Position numbers and translations under genes: made by a program
Part shown: positions 56,003 to 64,000 of the stretch, one piece after another
Layout of the letters: the number at the start of each line of letters is the position of its first letter
Numbering within the stretch: the stretch's first letter is position 1
Source: Lysobacterales bacterium
GTDB lineage: Bacteria > Pseudomonadota > Gammaproteobacteria > Xanthomonadales > Marinicellaceae
Length of the DNA stretch: 64,000 nucleotides
Direction: 5' to 3'
Assembly (NCBI GenBank): GCA_027067055.1
Contig: JAMOMK010000130.1
Span: forward strand, 1-64,000
The notes under the pieces: model-generated
Told to the model about the DNA's origin: nothing
The model's database searches: none
What the model saw: the letters and a program-made list of their open reading frames with translations, nothing else

Positions 56003-56939
56003 ATTAGTTGGAATAATACACTTAGGAAAGCGAGAAAAATCAGGATCGCAAATACTGGAAAAATTAAAACAGTATGGTTTTGAAGTTCGTGAGTGGGATA
56101 TTGTTGATAGTAATGATTCAATAGTTGGTATAGAAAAAGTTGATGTGGTTATTATCAACATAGGAAATGCTATATTCGATTATGATTTTATTTTAGATAA
56201 AATCTTTGATTTGGATTTAACAGTTATTATTAATGAAGCACTATACAGTAATAAACTTGTTGGTAATAACCGGCAAAGTTGGGAGCGACATTTGTTACAT
56301 AAAGTTGATTCTACATTTAGTGTTTTACCAAAATTTTCGAAAACTGACTTTAATAAAAATAAGCTAATTGACTTAACTCATTTTGGTATTGATCAAGTGT
56401 GGTTATTGGCAGCTTCAATAGGTGGTCCTGAAGCCATTCAAGCATTTTTGTCTCAGTTTAATGGTGATGAAAAAATTCTTTTTATTATTATACAACACAT
56501 GGATAAAGAGTTTGTTCCAATGATGCAAAGTCAGTTTAGTTCTAGAAGTCACTTTGACATTGAGATTCCTTTATCTGGAATGAAAATTGAAGAGGTTAAA
56601 TGTTTGATACATCCAGTAGATGAGTTTATATCATTTTCAAATGGTTCGTTAGATTTAGAGGCTATGAATGAAGTATTTGCCTACACGCCTTGTATAGATG
56701 AATGCACAAAGAATTTAGTCAACAAAATAAAAAATATAAATATAGCAGTTTTTAGTGGAATGTCATCAGATGGAGTACGAGCTGCGGAGCTAGTGAAAGA
56801 AAAAGGCAATAAAGTAATAACACAGACAGAAGACAGTTGTGTACTGTCTTCGATAATATCTGGTGTGAAAAATAGATTAACAGTTGATTTTGATGGTATG
56901 CCAACTGATATGGCAGATTATATAATTAAAACGCTCTAA
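55983..56939 (+). CDS. chpB: CheB-type methylesterase ChpB
   Basis: The 318-aa protein has the CheB catalytic triad: Ser145 in LLAASIGGPEAI, His172 in IIIQHMDKEFVP and Asp near 262 in VFSGMSSDGVRA. There is no phosphorylatable receiver domain at the N-terminus; its first 130 residues form an alpha/beta domain without the receiver acidic residues. It removes receptor methyl groups opposite PilK. Its start lies 20 nt inside the chpA 3' end. Confidence 0.9.
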   Translation: MKNLKTKLVGIIHLGKREKSGSQILEKLKQYGFEVREWDIVDSNDSIVGIEKVDVVIINIGNAIFDYDFILDKIFDLDLTVIINEALYSNKLVGNNRQSWERHLLHKVDSTFSVLPKFSKTDFNKNKLIDLTHFGIDQVWLLAASIGGPEAIQAFLSQFNGDEKILFIIIQHMDKEFVPMMQSQFSSRSHFDIEIPLSGMKIEEVKCLIHPVDEFISFSNGSLDLEAMNEVFAYTPCIDECTKNLVNKIKNINIAVFSGMSSDGVRAAELVKEKGNKVITQTEDSCVLSSIISGVKNRLTVDFDGMPTDMADYIIKTL

Positions 56940-56953
56940 TTTGGAGATTAGAA

Positions 56954-57427
56954 ATGGCTAATGAAATTCGTGGAATTTTAATTCCAGTAGCAAATGAAAA
57001 AAAGGTACTACTTCCTAATGCAATTATTGCTGAGGTAGTTTCTTATAAAGATTTAAAGGTATCAGCGTCCGCTCCAGATTGGTATGTTGGGGCTGTTAAT
57101 TGGCGTGGTTATGAAAATGTACCTGTAATTTGTTATGAGTCTCTTTCAACTAACGGAGTAACAACTCGTGAAAAAGAAGGTAGAGTTGCAGTGATTAAAG
57201 CGCTAGGTGAGTTAGAGGGTCTGCCTTATTTCGCACTTATTGTTAAAGGTGTTCCAAGATTGCAAGTTGTGACTCAAGGTGATTTGCAAGTGCATGAACT
57301 AGAGGAAGATACTAATAATGCTATTGCTTCTCAAGTGACTATACAAGATGAATTGTCGGATATTCCTAATATCCGTTTTATTGAGCACGTAATCAATGCA
57401 TTGCTTTCTGTTCAAGAAGAAGAATAG
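56954..57427 (+). CDS. chpC: CheW-like protein ChpC
   Basis: The 157-aa CheW domain begins GILIPVANEKKVLLPNAIIAEVV and contains WYVGAVNWRGYENVPVICYE. A ribosome-binding site ggag (56942-56945) precedes the ATG. ChpC is an accessory adaptor in the Pil-Chp system and the last gene of the operon; it converges on the cytochrome gene with an 8-nt gap and no visible terminator. Confidence 0.92.
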   Translation: MANEIRGILIPVANEKKVLLPNAIIAEVVSYKDLKVSASAPDWYVGAVNWRGYENVPVICYESLSTNGVTTREKEGRVAVIKALGELEGLPYFALIVKGVPRLQVVTQGDLQVHELEEDTNNAIASQVTIQDELSDIPNIRFIEHVINALLSVQEEE

Positions 57428-57435
57428 CTTACCTT

Positions 57436-59334
57436 TTATTCTCCTATTTGAATATTTTTACTCTCTTGTTTAGCTTGTAGCTTAAGTTTTAAAAGTGTAT
57501 TGGCATCAAGAGTGTAATTTTCATCCAACAAACTATTCTTTGGTGGTTTTGACCAGCTGTTTTTATTTATATGTTTAAATTCATCCCATGCATTTTTGAG
57601 CACTTGATCTCTTTGCGAATAATCTGAAATAAAATCAAAGCTCTCAAGAGAGGTATATAAACTTTCTAATCCTTTAGATTCAACTAAAACATCTTCGAGA
57701 ATTGAGTTTAGGCTTTTGAATGAAAATCGTCTGATAGCTGGATAATTATCTTCCATGGCAATTAATAAATGGGGGATAAGAAACAGTTTTTCTGAGTTAC
57801 TCATATTTGTGCCTGTGTAATTTAAATTGTTTGCTGCTATTGCTCGTTCAACAGGATCTCCTGAATGCAGTTTATAAATTGTTTGGATAATATTTGTAAA
57901 ACTTTCATTATATGGTTTTAATGAAGGCCAAAGTTCTATGCTTTTAGTCTGAATCCATTTATCCGTTTTGTCTAAATGACAAGCACTGCAACTACTGGGT
58001 TTATTGTTTTTTAATTCGAGGGTAGGATTCGGCGATTCTATTTTATGGCTGCGATGGAAAGCCATTACACCATAGACAATCTTAGGCATGTGGCAGTTGT
58101 AGCAAAGACTACCATCAGATTTGCTTTTATGTTTTGTATGAGGAGCAGGGTTTTTGACTAACTCTTGATGGCAAGCTTCACAAGCTTTATTGGTCAGATT
58201 ATCTTTTGTTATCATGCCTTTGGGGTTGCCCTCATGCATATTATGGCAATTATTACAGGTTAAATCACCCTCAATATGGCACTTTGATTGTTTTAATCCT
58301 TGGTATTCGTATGCAGATAACCGAGGAGTTCCATCTTCCCAAAAACGAAGTTTAAATATATCACTGCTTTTAGTATTTAATTGTGATTTTTTAAAGACGG
58401 GATTAACATGATCCTCTAGGTTGTCTCCTGGTCGGTAGCTAGGACCTTTTTCCATCCATTCTCGTGCGAGTTCGTATGTTTTAGGCGTTCTTTGACCATG
58501 ACATTGCCCACATATGTCCATCGATTTTTTAGCGGACAATTTATGTGGGCTAACAATGCTTTTATCATCGGTGTCAGTAAAACGAAGAAAGTAACGTCTT
58601 ATTGGATTTTGATTTACCTTTATATGTTCTTCACCGTTAGCATGACAGGATTCACAACCAATCCCTAAGTCAGAAACATGGGAATCAAATCGAGAATCAA
58701 CTTTTAAATTTAACTTTTTACCAGCCTTTGTTTGTTGGACGATTTCATCGTAGTTCAGCATGTTAGGTTTTATGCCTGTATTATGACAAAAGATACAATT
58801 TTGGTTCCAGATTCCTGTGTGTGAATCAAATGCTTGGTGGTCATTTCCTAAAAATGCTCCATTTAGGTGTACCCACCTCTTGTCTAGAATATGCCATAAA
58901 AGTTCTAAACGGTAATAGTTGCCATCAGTGTTTTCAGTTTTAGCTAAATATTGTTGGTAGCGGCGAGAACCAACAGTACGTGTGATTTCTAATGAATATA
59001 AGAAATCTTTTGTTGAAGGGTCGAAGTAATTGAAATAGTATTTTCCATTTTTTAATTGTGGTTGAACAGTTATGCCCCAGTAGGTGTAGTGTTTCCCATC
59101 AAAATCACCTTGGACATTTTGAATGTTTGCTTCCTGAGTCATTGTACTGTGGTAAGTCTTTCTCCACGAGTTAAATTGTTCTTCATGGCAGGTTTTACAC
59201 TTTGACGCACCAACATAAGAATCATTATGAAAATCTATTTTAATCGAGGCTGACCTCTGAGCATAAATTGAGGCAAATATAAGCAAAGCAAAAATTAAAA
59301 TTACAATAAAAAGAGGAAGGTGTTTTTTTGACAT
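57436..59334 (-). CDS. Octaheme c-type cytochrome
   Basis: The 632-aa protein starts with a signal-anchor sequence (residues about 6-25) and carries eight CxxCH haem motifs: CKTCH, CIFCH, CESCH, CGQCH, CNNCH, CEACH, CYNCH and CSACH. Several extra His residues can serve as distal ligands. The C-terminal 150 residues contain no haem motif and resemble HEAT-type helices (DNYPAIRRFSFKSLNSIL). It is exported, membrane-attached and probably part of periplasmic electron transfer. Relatives include cytochrome c554 and octaheme oxidoreductases; substrate unknown. Confidence 0.85.
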   Translation of the reverse strand: MSKKHLPLFIVILIFALLIFASIYAQRSASIKIDFHNDSYVGASKCKTCHEEQFNSWRKTYHSTMTQEANIQNVQGDFDGKHYTYWGITVQPQLKNGKYYFNYFDPSTKDFLYSLEITRTVGSRRYQQYLAKTENTDGNYYRLELLWHILDKRWVHLNGAFLGNDHQAFDSHTGIWNQNCIFCHNTGIKPNMLNYDEIVQQTKAGKKLNLKVDSRFDSHVSDLGIGCESCHANGEEHIKVNQNPIRRYFLRFTDTDDKSIVSPHKLSAKKSMDICGQCHGQRTPKTYELAREWMEKGPSYRPGDNLEDHVNPVFKKSQLNTKSSDIFKLRFWEDGTPRLSAYEYQGLKQSKCHIEGDLTCNNCHNMHEGNPKGMITKDNLTNKACEACHQELVKNPAPHTKHKSKSDGSLCYNCHMPKIVYGVMAFHRSHKIESPNPTLELKNNKPSSCSACHLDKTDKWIQTKSIELWPSLKPYNESFTNIIQTIYKLHSGDPVERAIAANNLNYTGTNMSNSEKLFLIPHLLIAMEDNYPAIRRFSFKSLNSILEDVLVESKGLESLYTSLESFDFISDYSQRDQVLKNAWDEFKHINKNSWSKPPKNSLLDENYTLDANTLLKLKLQAKQESKNIQIGE

Positions 59335-59441
59335 ATGCCATTATAAAATAAAATAAAGAAAAATGAAATTTCCTTATAAAAAAAATGTCTATAGTGTATG
59401 ATAAAAATACTCAAAAGCAACCAAGACTATAACAATAATAA

Positions 59442-60683
59442 ATGAAACTCTCATTAGCCATTGGACTTCGGTATACCCGAGCCAAAAAGAAAAATCATTT
59501 CATCTCATTTATCTCATTAATTTCTATGGCAGGAATTGCCCTAGGAGTCATGACAGTAATTGTCGTAATTTCTGTCATGAATGGCTTTGATAAAGAACTT
59601 AAAGATCGTATGCTAGGCTCTGTTGCACATGCAACTATTTCTTCTTACAATCATGAGTATATCCAAGGTTGGGAAAGTGCTATCGAAGTCGCACAGAATA
59701 CCACAGGTGTAGTTAGTGCTTCTCCTTATGTTAGCTCGGAGGCTATGTTACAAGGAGCAAGAACAACAGGGGCACTAATTCAGGGTATTAGCCCAGAGTT
59801 AGAAAAAACGGTCACAAAAATATCAGAACACATGAAATATGGTAGTTTTGATGATTTGGTTGAAGGGCAATGGAATATCATCTTAGGATTTGACTTGGCA
59901 GCGATGTTAGGGGCAGGCCCTGGTGATAAAGTGATGGTCTATATTCCGCAATTTAAAACCACAGCAGTAGGGCTTTCACCCCGCATGCGTAAATTTACAG
60001 TCGTAGGTATCTTTGAAATGGGATCCTATGAATACGATTCAAAGTTGGCATTAGTTCATTTGACCAGTGCTCAAAAATTAAAAATTACGCATGGTGGCAT
60101 CGAAGGTATTCGAATTAAAACTAATGATTTAATGCAAGCACCTAAAATTGCGTATCAATTGGGTGAAAAGCTTGGTGGGTTTTTTAAAGTGAGAGATTGG
60201 ACACAAGAAAATGCCAGTTTTTATCAAGCAACTCAAACTGAACGCATGGCTATGTTTATTATATTATCCATGATTATAGCTGTTGCTGCTTTTAATATCT
60301 TATCGACGATGGTGATGTTAGTAACAGATAAGAACAGTGACATTGCCATATTAAGAACACTAGGAATGTCTGGCGGACAGGTAATGAATATTTTCATGGT
60401 CACAGGTATTATTATTGGTAGCATTGGAACCGTAATTGGCGTCATACTTGGATTGATTGTCTCTTTTAATGTCACTACAATTATTTTGTGGTTAGAAGAG
60501 TTTTTCAAAACAGATTTCATGCCATCAGATGTTTACTATGTTACTGAATTAACTGCTGATATTCATCAAGCAGATGTCATTGCGATTGCAATTGTAGCAT
60601 TTGGCTTATCTTTTTTGGCAACAATTTATCCTGCATGGCGCGCCAGCCGAATACAACCAGCTGAGGCATTACGCTATGAATGA
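59442..60683 (+). CDS. lolC: Lipoprotein-releasing ABC transporter permease LolC/LolE
   Basis: The 413-aa protein has one N-terminal and three C-terminal membrane segments with a large periplasmic domain between, and starts with ALGVMTVIVVISVMNGFDKELKDRML, a LolC/E hallmark. It works with LolD to move lipoproteins out of the inner membrane. Only one permease gene is next to lolD, so it may act as a homodimer (LolF-like) or pair with a permease elsewhere. It overlaps lolD by 8 nt. Confidence 0.93.
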   Translation: MKLSLAIGLRYTRAKKKNHFISFISLISMAGIALGVMTVIVVISVMNGFDKELKDRMLGSVAHATISSYNHEYIQGWESAIEVAQNTTGVVSASPYVSSEAMLQGARTTGALIQGISPELEKTVTKISEHMKYGSFDDLVEGQWNIILGFDLAAMLGAGPGDKVMVYIPQFKTTAVGLSPRMRKFTVVGIFEMGSYEYDSKLALVHLTSAQKLKITHGGIEGIRIKTNDLMQAPKIAYQLGEKLGGFFKVRDWTQENASFYQATQTERMAMFIILSMIIAVAAFNILSTMVMLVTDKNSDIAILRTLGMSGGQVMNIFMVTGIIIGSIGTVIGVILGLIVSFNVTTIILWLEEFFKTDFMPSDVYYVTELTADIHQADVIAIAIVAFGLSFLATIYPAWRASRIQPAEALRYE

Positions 60684-61356
60684 TATTATTTTAGAGTGTC
60701 AAAATATTAGTCAACAATTTGAAGATGGCAAAACAATAATCTCTGTTTTAAATGAAATAAATTTCAGTATTGAACATGGGCAAAGTGTTGCTATCATGGG
60801 TGCTTCGGGAGCTGGGAAGTCAACGTTACTGCAACTTTTAGGTGGTTTGGATAACCCAACATCTGGTCGGGTGCTAATTAAAGGCAATGATTTTGCACAA
60901 GTCAGTCAAAAACAACGTGGTTTACTGAGAAATAAATATTTGGGCTTTATTTATCAATTCCATCATTTATTACCTGAGTTTTCAGCACTTGAGAATGTCA
61001 TGATGCCTTTGTTGATTGCAAAGATACCAAAAAAAGAAGCCAAACTAAAAGCTATGGGTTTGTTAGCTGAAGTGGGTTTAGAAGAGCGTGTAAAGCATCG
61101 GCCAGGACAATTGTCAGGTGGCGAGCGACAAAGAACGGCAATTGCACGTGCAATGGTTACAAATCCAGCTTGTATCTTAGCAGATGAGCCCACAGGAAAT
61201 TTAGATGAGTCTACTGCTACAACTGTTACAGAACTCATGTTACGGCTCAATCAAAAGCACAATAATGGCATGATTGTAGTGACTCATGACAAAATATTAG
61301 CAGCTAAAATGCAAAAAACTTATGAATTAACTGGAGGGAAACTCGTCCTTCAGTAA
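60676..61356 (+). CDS. lolD: Lipoprotein-releasing ABC transporter ATPase LolD
   Basis: I start at ATG 60676 (MNDIILECQ, 226 aa); the 25 further residues encoded upstream lie inside lolC. Walker [11 protein letters not shown]-loop region [19 protein letters not shown], signature [14 protein letters not shown] and Walker [12 protein letters not shown] are complete. It powers lipoprotein release. The next gene, comEC, starts 26 nt downstream. Confidence 0.96.
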   Translation: MNDIILECQNISQQFEDGKTIISVLNEINFSIEHGQSVAIMGASGAGKSTLLQLLGGLDNPTSGRVLIKGNDFAQVSQKQRGLLRNKYLGFIYQFHHLLPEFSALENVMMPLLIAKIPKKEAKLKAMGLLAEVGLEERVKHRPGQLSGGERQRTAIARAMVTNPACILADEPTGNLDESTATTVTELMLRLNQKHNNGMIVVTHDKILAAKMQKTYELTGGKLVLQ

Positions 61357-61382
61357 TTCAGAAGCGGGACAAAGGATTTGTC

Positions 61383-63653
61383 ATGTTAGTTTTATCACTT
61401 AGCTTTTTAATAGGAATTTCACAACTGTTGTGGCTGCCAACAATAGATTTAGCCTGGTTATATGCCAGTCTGATTGTTTTAACTGTTTGCATCGTTTCAC
61501 TTTTTTATATAAGTAAATACCGTCAACTCTTCTTGCTCGTTATTTTCTTTATATTTGGTTTTTCATATGCCCTAATAGTAGCTAATTTATATAAGTCACA
61601 GCAACTTCAAAAAGCCCCCGCTGAATTGATTGTTGTCAAAGGGTATGTCGCTGATATTCCATCTGTGTCTGCCAATAAAGTCAAGTTTGTTTTGGAGCTT
61701 GAAAATACAGTCGATTATTTGCCAGTTAAAAAATTACTTATTAATTGGTATGATACGGAACAAAAAATAAAGCCAGGTCAAATATGGCAATTAACTCTAA
61801 AAATCAAACCAATTCATGCTCTCTACAATCCTGCTACATTTGATTATAGCAAATGGTTGTTTCGAAATGGAATTGATGCAACAGCGACAGTTAAAAAAGG
61901 CATTTTATTAAATGAATCTCATAAAGGTTTCTTTTCACGAGTCAACTCTATAAGGGTTAAACTTGCCCAAGTAATTACTGAAAACACCAGTTCGAAACGT
62001 GTTGAGTCTTTACTCACTGCATTGATGATTGGAGATAAAAGTTTAATTTCTAAGGAAGATTCTCACTTATTTCAAAAAACTGGAACGGCTCATTTAATTG
62101 CAATATCAGGCTTACATATTGGGCTGATGGCTTTTGTTGGTTTATTAATCGGTCGCTTTGTTTTTTATATCTTTACATCACAAACTCACAATCGCTATGT
62201 ATATGAAGCATTATTTACAATTACATTTGCCTTAATATATGCTTTATTAGCAGGAATGTCGACCCCAACAATTAGAGCATTAGTTATGGTTGTAGTTTTT
62301 GCTGCATCTTATGTCAATAAGTCCCATGTTTCTCGATGGAGTGCTTGGTCTTATGCATTGTTTATTGTTTTGTTATTTGATCCATTAAGTGTTTTAGATG
62401 CAGGTTTTTGGTTTTCTTTTATTGCTGTAGCAGTATTGATGTTTGCTTATTCAGGAAAGATGTTTGAGAAAAACAAAGTATTAGGGTTTATCAAAGCCCA
62501 ATTTGTCATATTGATCGGTCTCATGCCCTTGATGGTTGTGGTTTTTCATCAATTTAATATTCTGACTCCTTTTGCAAATTTTTTAGTCTTGCCACTTGCA
62601 TCCATTGTTTTGATACCATTGTTGTTTTTGTCTTTGTTTGTTTTTTTTATTTCAGAATCTCTCGCTCATTTTGTGTTTTTAGCAGTGGAAAAAACAGCAG
62701 AACTTTTTTTCTATGTATTGGATTATCTCTCCCAGTTTGATTATTTAAAAATTTCAATGCCTTCATTTAGTGGGTTGTATGTTGTCATATTATCTCTATC
62801 CGTAATTATTTTACTATTACCGCGCTTATTTCGTTGGAAATGGTTAGTATTGGTTCTATTTATTCCAATGTTTTTACCTGTAAACAATGACTTAAATGAA
62901 AAAGAATTCAAAGTTAATATTTTGGATGTAGGGCAGGGTTTATCCATTATTATTCGTACCAAGAAGCACACATTGGTTTATGATACTGGAGCTAAATATG
63001 AGTCTGGATTTTCAATGGCTCAAGCTATTGTAATGCCTGTCTTGCAGAATTTTGGAGTTAGAAAATTAGACAAGTTAGTGTTATCACATGTGGATAATGA
63101 TCATGCGGGTGGAACACAAGACTTAATTACATTTTATAACCCTAACGTGTTTGATGTTATGGGTGAATTTAATAGCTGTCAATACCCTTTGTCATGGAAC
63201 TGGGATGGCGTTGATTTTGATGTTTTGAGTCCTTTTGAGCTAGAACCCTATTTGGGTAATAATACTTCATGTGTAATTAAGGTGAGTAATGAAATAAATT
63301 CTATTTTATTAACTGCCGATATTGAAGAACCTGTGGAATACCGTTTACTCACGCAATTTCCTAAAAAAATAAAATCTGATGTTTTATTGGTTCCACATCA
63401 TGGAAGTTTAAGCTCTTCGAGTGAAGATTTTATTAAAGCAGTTAATCCACTATTTGTTGTTAACTCATCGGGTTATGTTAACCAGTTTCACCACCCTCAT
63501 GCCAAGGTAAAACGACGATATGAGTTGCTTGAAATTCCATTTTATGATACTCAATCAGCTGGAATGATAGAAGTATATTCAGACAATAGTGAAATATATG
63601 TCATTACCTATCTGAGTAACAACCAACATTTTTGGCATTCTGGAAGCCTGTGA
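61383..63653 (+). CDS. comEC: DNA uptake channel ComEC/Rec2
   Basis: The 756-aa membrane protein has an N-terminal OB-like segment, the Competence domain with about ten membrane helices (LIAISGLHIGLMAFVGLL, LLAGMSTPTIRALVM), and a C-terminal metallo-beta-lactamase domain (VLSHVDNDHAGGTQDL, LLVPHHGSLSSSS). It passes single-stranded DNA through the inner membrane. The MBL metal ligands are intact. With the Pil-Chp genes in the same region, natural transformation is plausible. Confidence 0.95.
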   Translation: MLVLSLSFLIGISQLLWLPTIDLAWLYASLIVLTVCIVSLFYISKYRQLFLLVIFFIFGFSYALIVANLYKSQQLQKAPAELIVVKGYVADIPSVSANKVKFVLELENTVDYLPVKKLLINWYDTEQKIKPGQIWQLTLKIKPIHALYNPATFDYSKWLFRNGIDATATVKKGILLNESHKGFFSRVNSIRVKLAQVITENTSSKRVESLLTALMIGDKSLISKEDSHLFQKTGTAHLIAISGLHIGLMAFVGLLIGRFVFYIFTSQTHNRYVYEALFTITFALIYALLAGMSTPTIRALVMVVVFAASYVNKSHVSRWSAWSYALFIVLLFDPLSVLDAGFWFSFIAVAVLMFAYSGKMFEKNKVLGFIKAQFVILIGLMPLMVVVFHQFNILTPFANFLVLPLASIVLIPLLFLSLFVFFISESLAHFVFLAVEKTAELFFYVLDYLSQFDYLKISMPSFSGLYVVILSLSVIILLLPRLFRWKWLVLVLFIPMFLPVNNDLNEKEFKVNILDVGQGLSIIIRTKKHTLVYDTGAKYESGFSMAQAIVMPVLQNFGVRKLDKLVLSHVDNDHAGGTQDLITFYNPNVFDVMGEFNSCQYPLSWNWDGVDFDVLSPFELEPYLGNNTSCVIKVSNEINSILLTADIEEPVEYRLLTQFPKKIKSDVLLVPHHGSLSSSSEDFIKAVNPLFVVNSSGYVNQFHHPHAKVKRRYELLEIPFYDTQSAGMIEVYSDNSEIYVITYLSNNQHFWHSGSL

Positions 63654-63708
63654 TTTATTGTTTCTGTAGGTATATAAAAATGATGAATTAAATGAATGGT
63701 TAACTATT

Positions 63709-64000
63709 TTAACTCAATAAATTCTTTATCTCATCTTCTCCAAGTTTTTTCAATTTTTTTTCTAAGTTATCAAGATGAATGACGATTTCATTAGATACTT
63801 CAACAAGAAGTCTATATTTAACTTTTGCTATTTTATGGTCATCTGTACTAGCCTTTGATGTTTTACCAATTAATCGACTAAAAAAGGAAAGTTTTTTTTC
63901 TTGAAATAAAAGTTTAAAAATTTCCATATATATTAAATGTAAATTCGAGTGAGAGTTTTCAATTTTTTTAAATTCTTGGAGACTTGAAAGGTTTTGGCCT
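63709..64000 (-). CDS. 3' part of an unidentified gene running off the right edge
   Basis: The frame is open from the last base of the window to the stop at 63709-63711 (about 96 codons). An ATG at 63927 would give 72 aa, but the coding-like frame continues upstream (SSLQEFKKIENSHSNLHLIY), so the real start probably lies outside. The visible end is rich in Lys, Leu and Glu with a coiled-coil-like tail (LDNLEKKLKKLGEDEIKNLL). I do not recognise it. It converges on comEC. Confidence 0.45.
   Translation of the reverse strand, partial: GQNLSSLQEFKKIENSHSNLHLIYMEIFKLLFQEKKLSFFSRLIGKTSKASTDDHKIAKVKYRLLVEVSNEIVIHLDNLEKKLKKLGEDEIKNLLS

Overview
The window looks like a stretch of chromosome from a low-GC gammaproteobacterium. 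The blocks gshB-tonB-yqgE-yqgF-pyrB next to pilG-pilI-pilJ-pilK-chpA-chpB-chpC, yceD-rpmF-plsX-fabH-fabD-fabG, rpsU-yqeY-dnaG-rpoD, rnfABCDGE and lolC-lolD-comEC are arrangements known from Pseudomonas- and Xanthomonas-type bacteria. An ECF sigma factor beside a large Ser/Thr kinase, and the low GC, suggest a marine lineage near Marinicella or Lysobacterales. That placement is inference; no marker gene fixes it.

Layout. 1-1715: a very AT-rich accessory pair, an AAA-type ATPase whose 5' part appears broken and a small protein with a nuclease-like D...ELK signature. 1716-2029: an intergenic strip built of dispersed repeats. 2030-8275 (minus): metH with an ArsR-methyltransferase fusion regulator, then pyrC and yidD. 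8432-10031 (plus): a dksA variant without the usual zinc cysteines, and prfB with its programmed +1 frameshift, here under a perfect hairpin. 10123-16687: a permuted papain-like hydrolase, a membrane diguanylate cyclase, tRNA-Ser(GGA) and an M16 lipoprotein protease. 16948-20614: ECF sigma factor plus membrane Ser/Thr kinase. 20709-25808 (minus): the complete Rnf electron-transport operon. 25893-29673: truncated haemoglobin, methyltransferase, YhiN-type flavoprotein, tesB and an amidase. 29802-34351: ribosomal protein L32 and fatty-acid/phospholipid synthesis genes, without acpP. 34644-40227: a hypothetical protein with an alpha/beta hydrolase, then the macromolecular synthesis operon. 40364-45447: yggS, a ceramidase-like membrane protein, pyrB, yqgF, yqgE, tonB and gshB. 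45968-57427: a Pil-Chp type chemosensory operon for type IV pili. 57436-63653: an octaheme cytochrome c, lolC, lolD and comEC. 63709 to the right edge: the 3' part of an unidentified gene.

How the genes work together. Most of the window is housekeeping. The chemosensory operon (PilG, PilI, PilJ, PilK, ChpA, ChpB, ChpC) would control twitching and surface sensing, and ComEC would use type IV pili for DNA uptake. Rnf, the octaheme cytochrome and the truncated haemoglobin point to flexible redox metabolism. Several annotated-looking starts are wrong because of overlapping genes or repeats (rnfG, rnfD, rnfA, lolD, pyrC, yqgF, the GGDEF protein and the kinase), and corrected starts are given.

The most interesting points are: the perfect hairpin that covers the Shine-Dalgarno-like element of the prfB frameshift site; a perfectly phased 37-unit 12-bp minisatellite inside chpA; the AT-rich ATPase/nuclease-like pair; the ECF-kinase pair without an anti-sigma gene; and a dispersed GTCAT...ATGAC repeat inserted between rnfD and rnfG that falsely extends rnfG.
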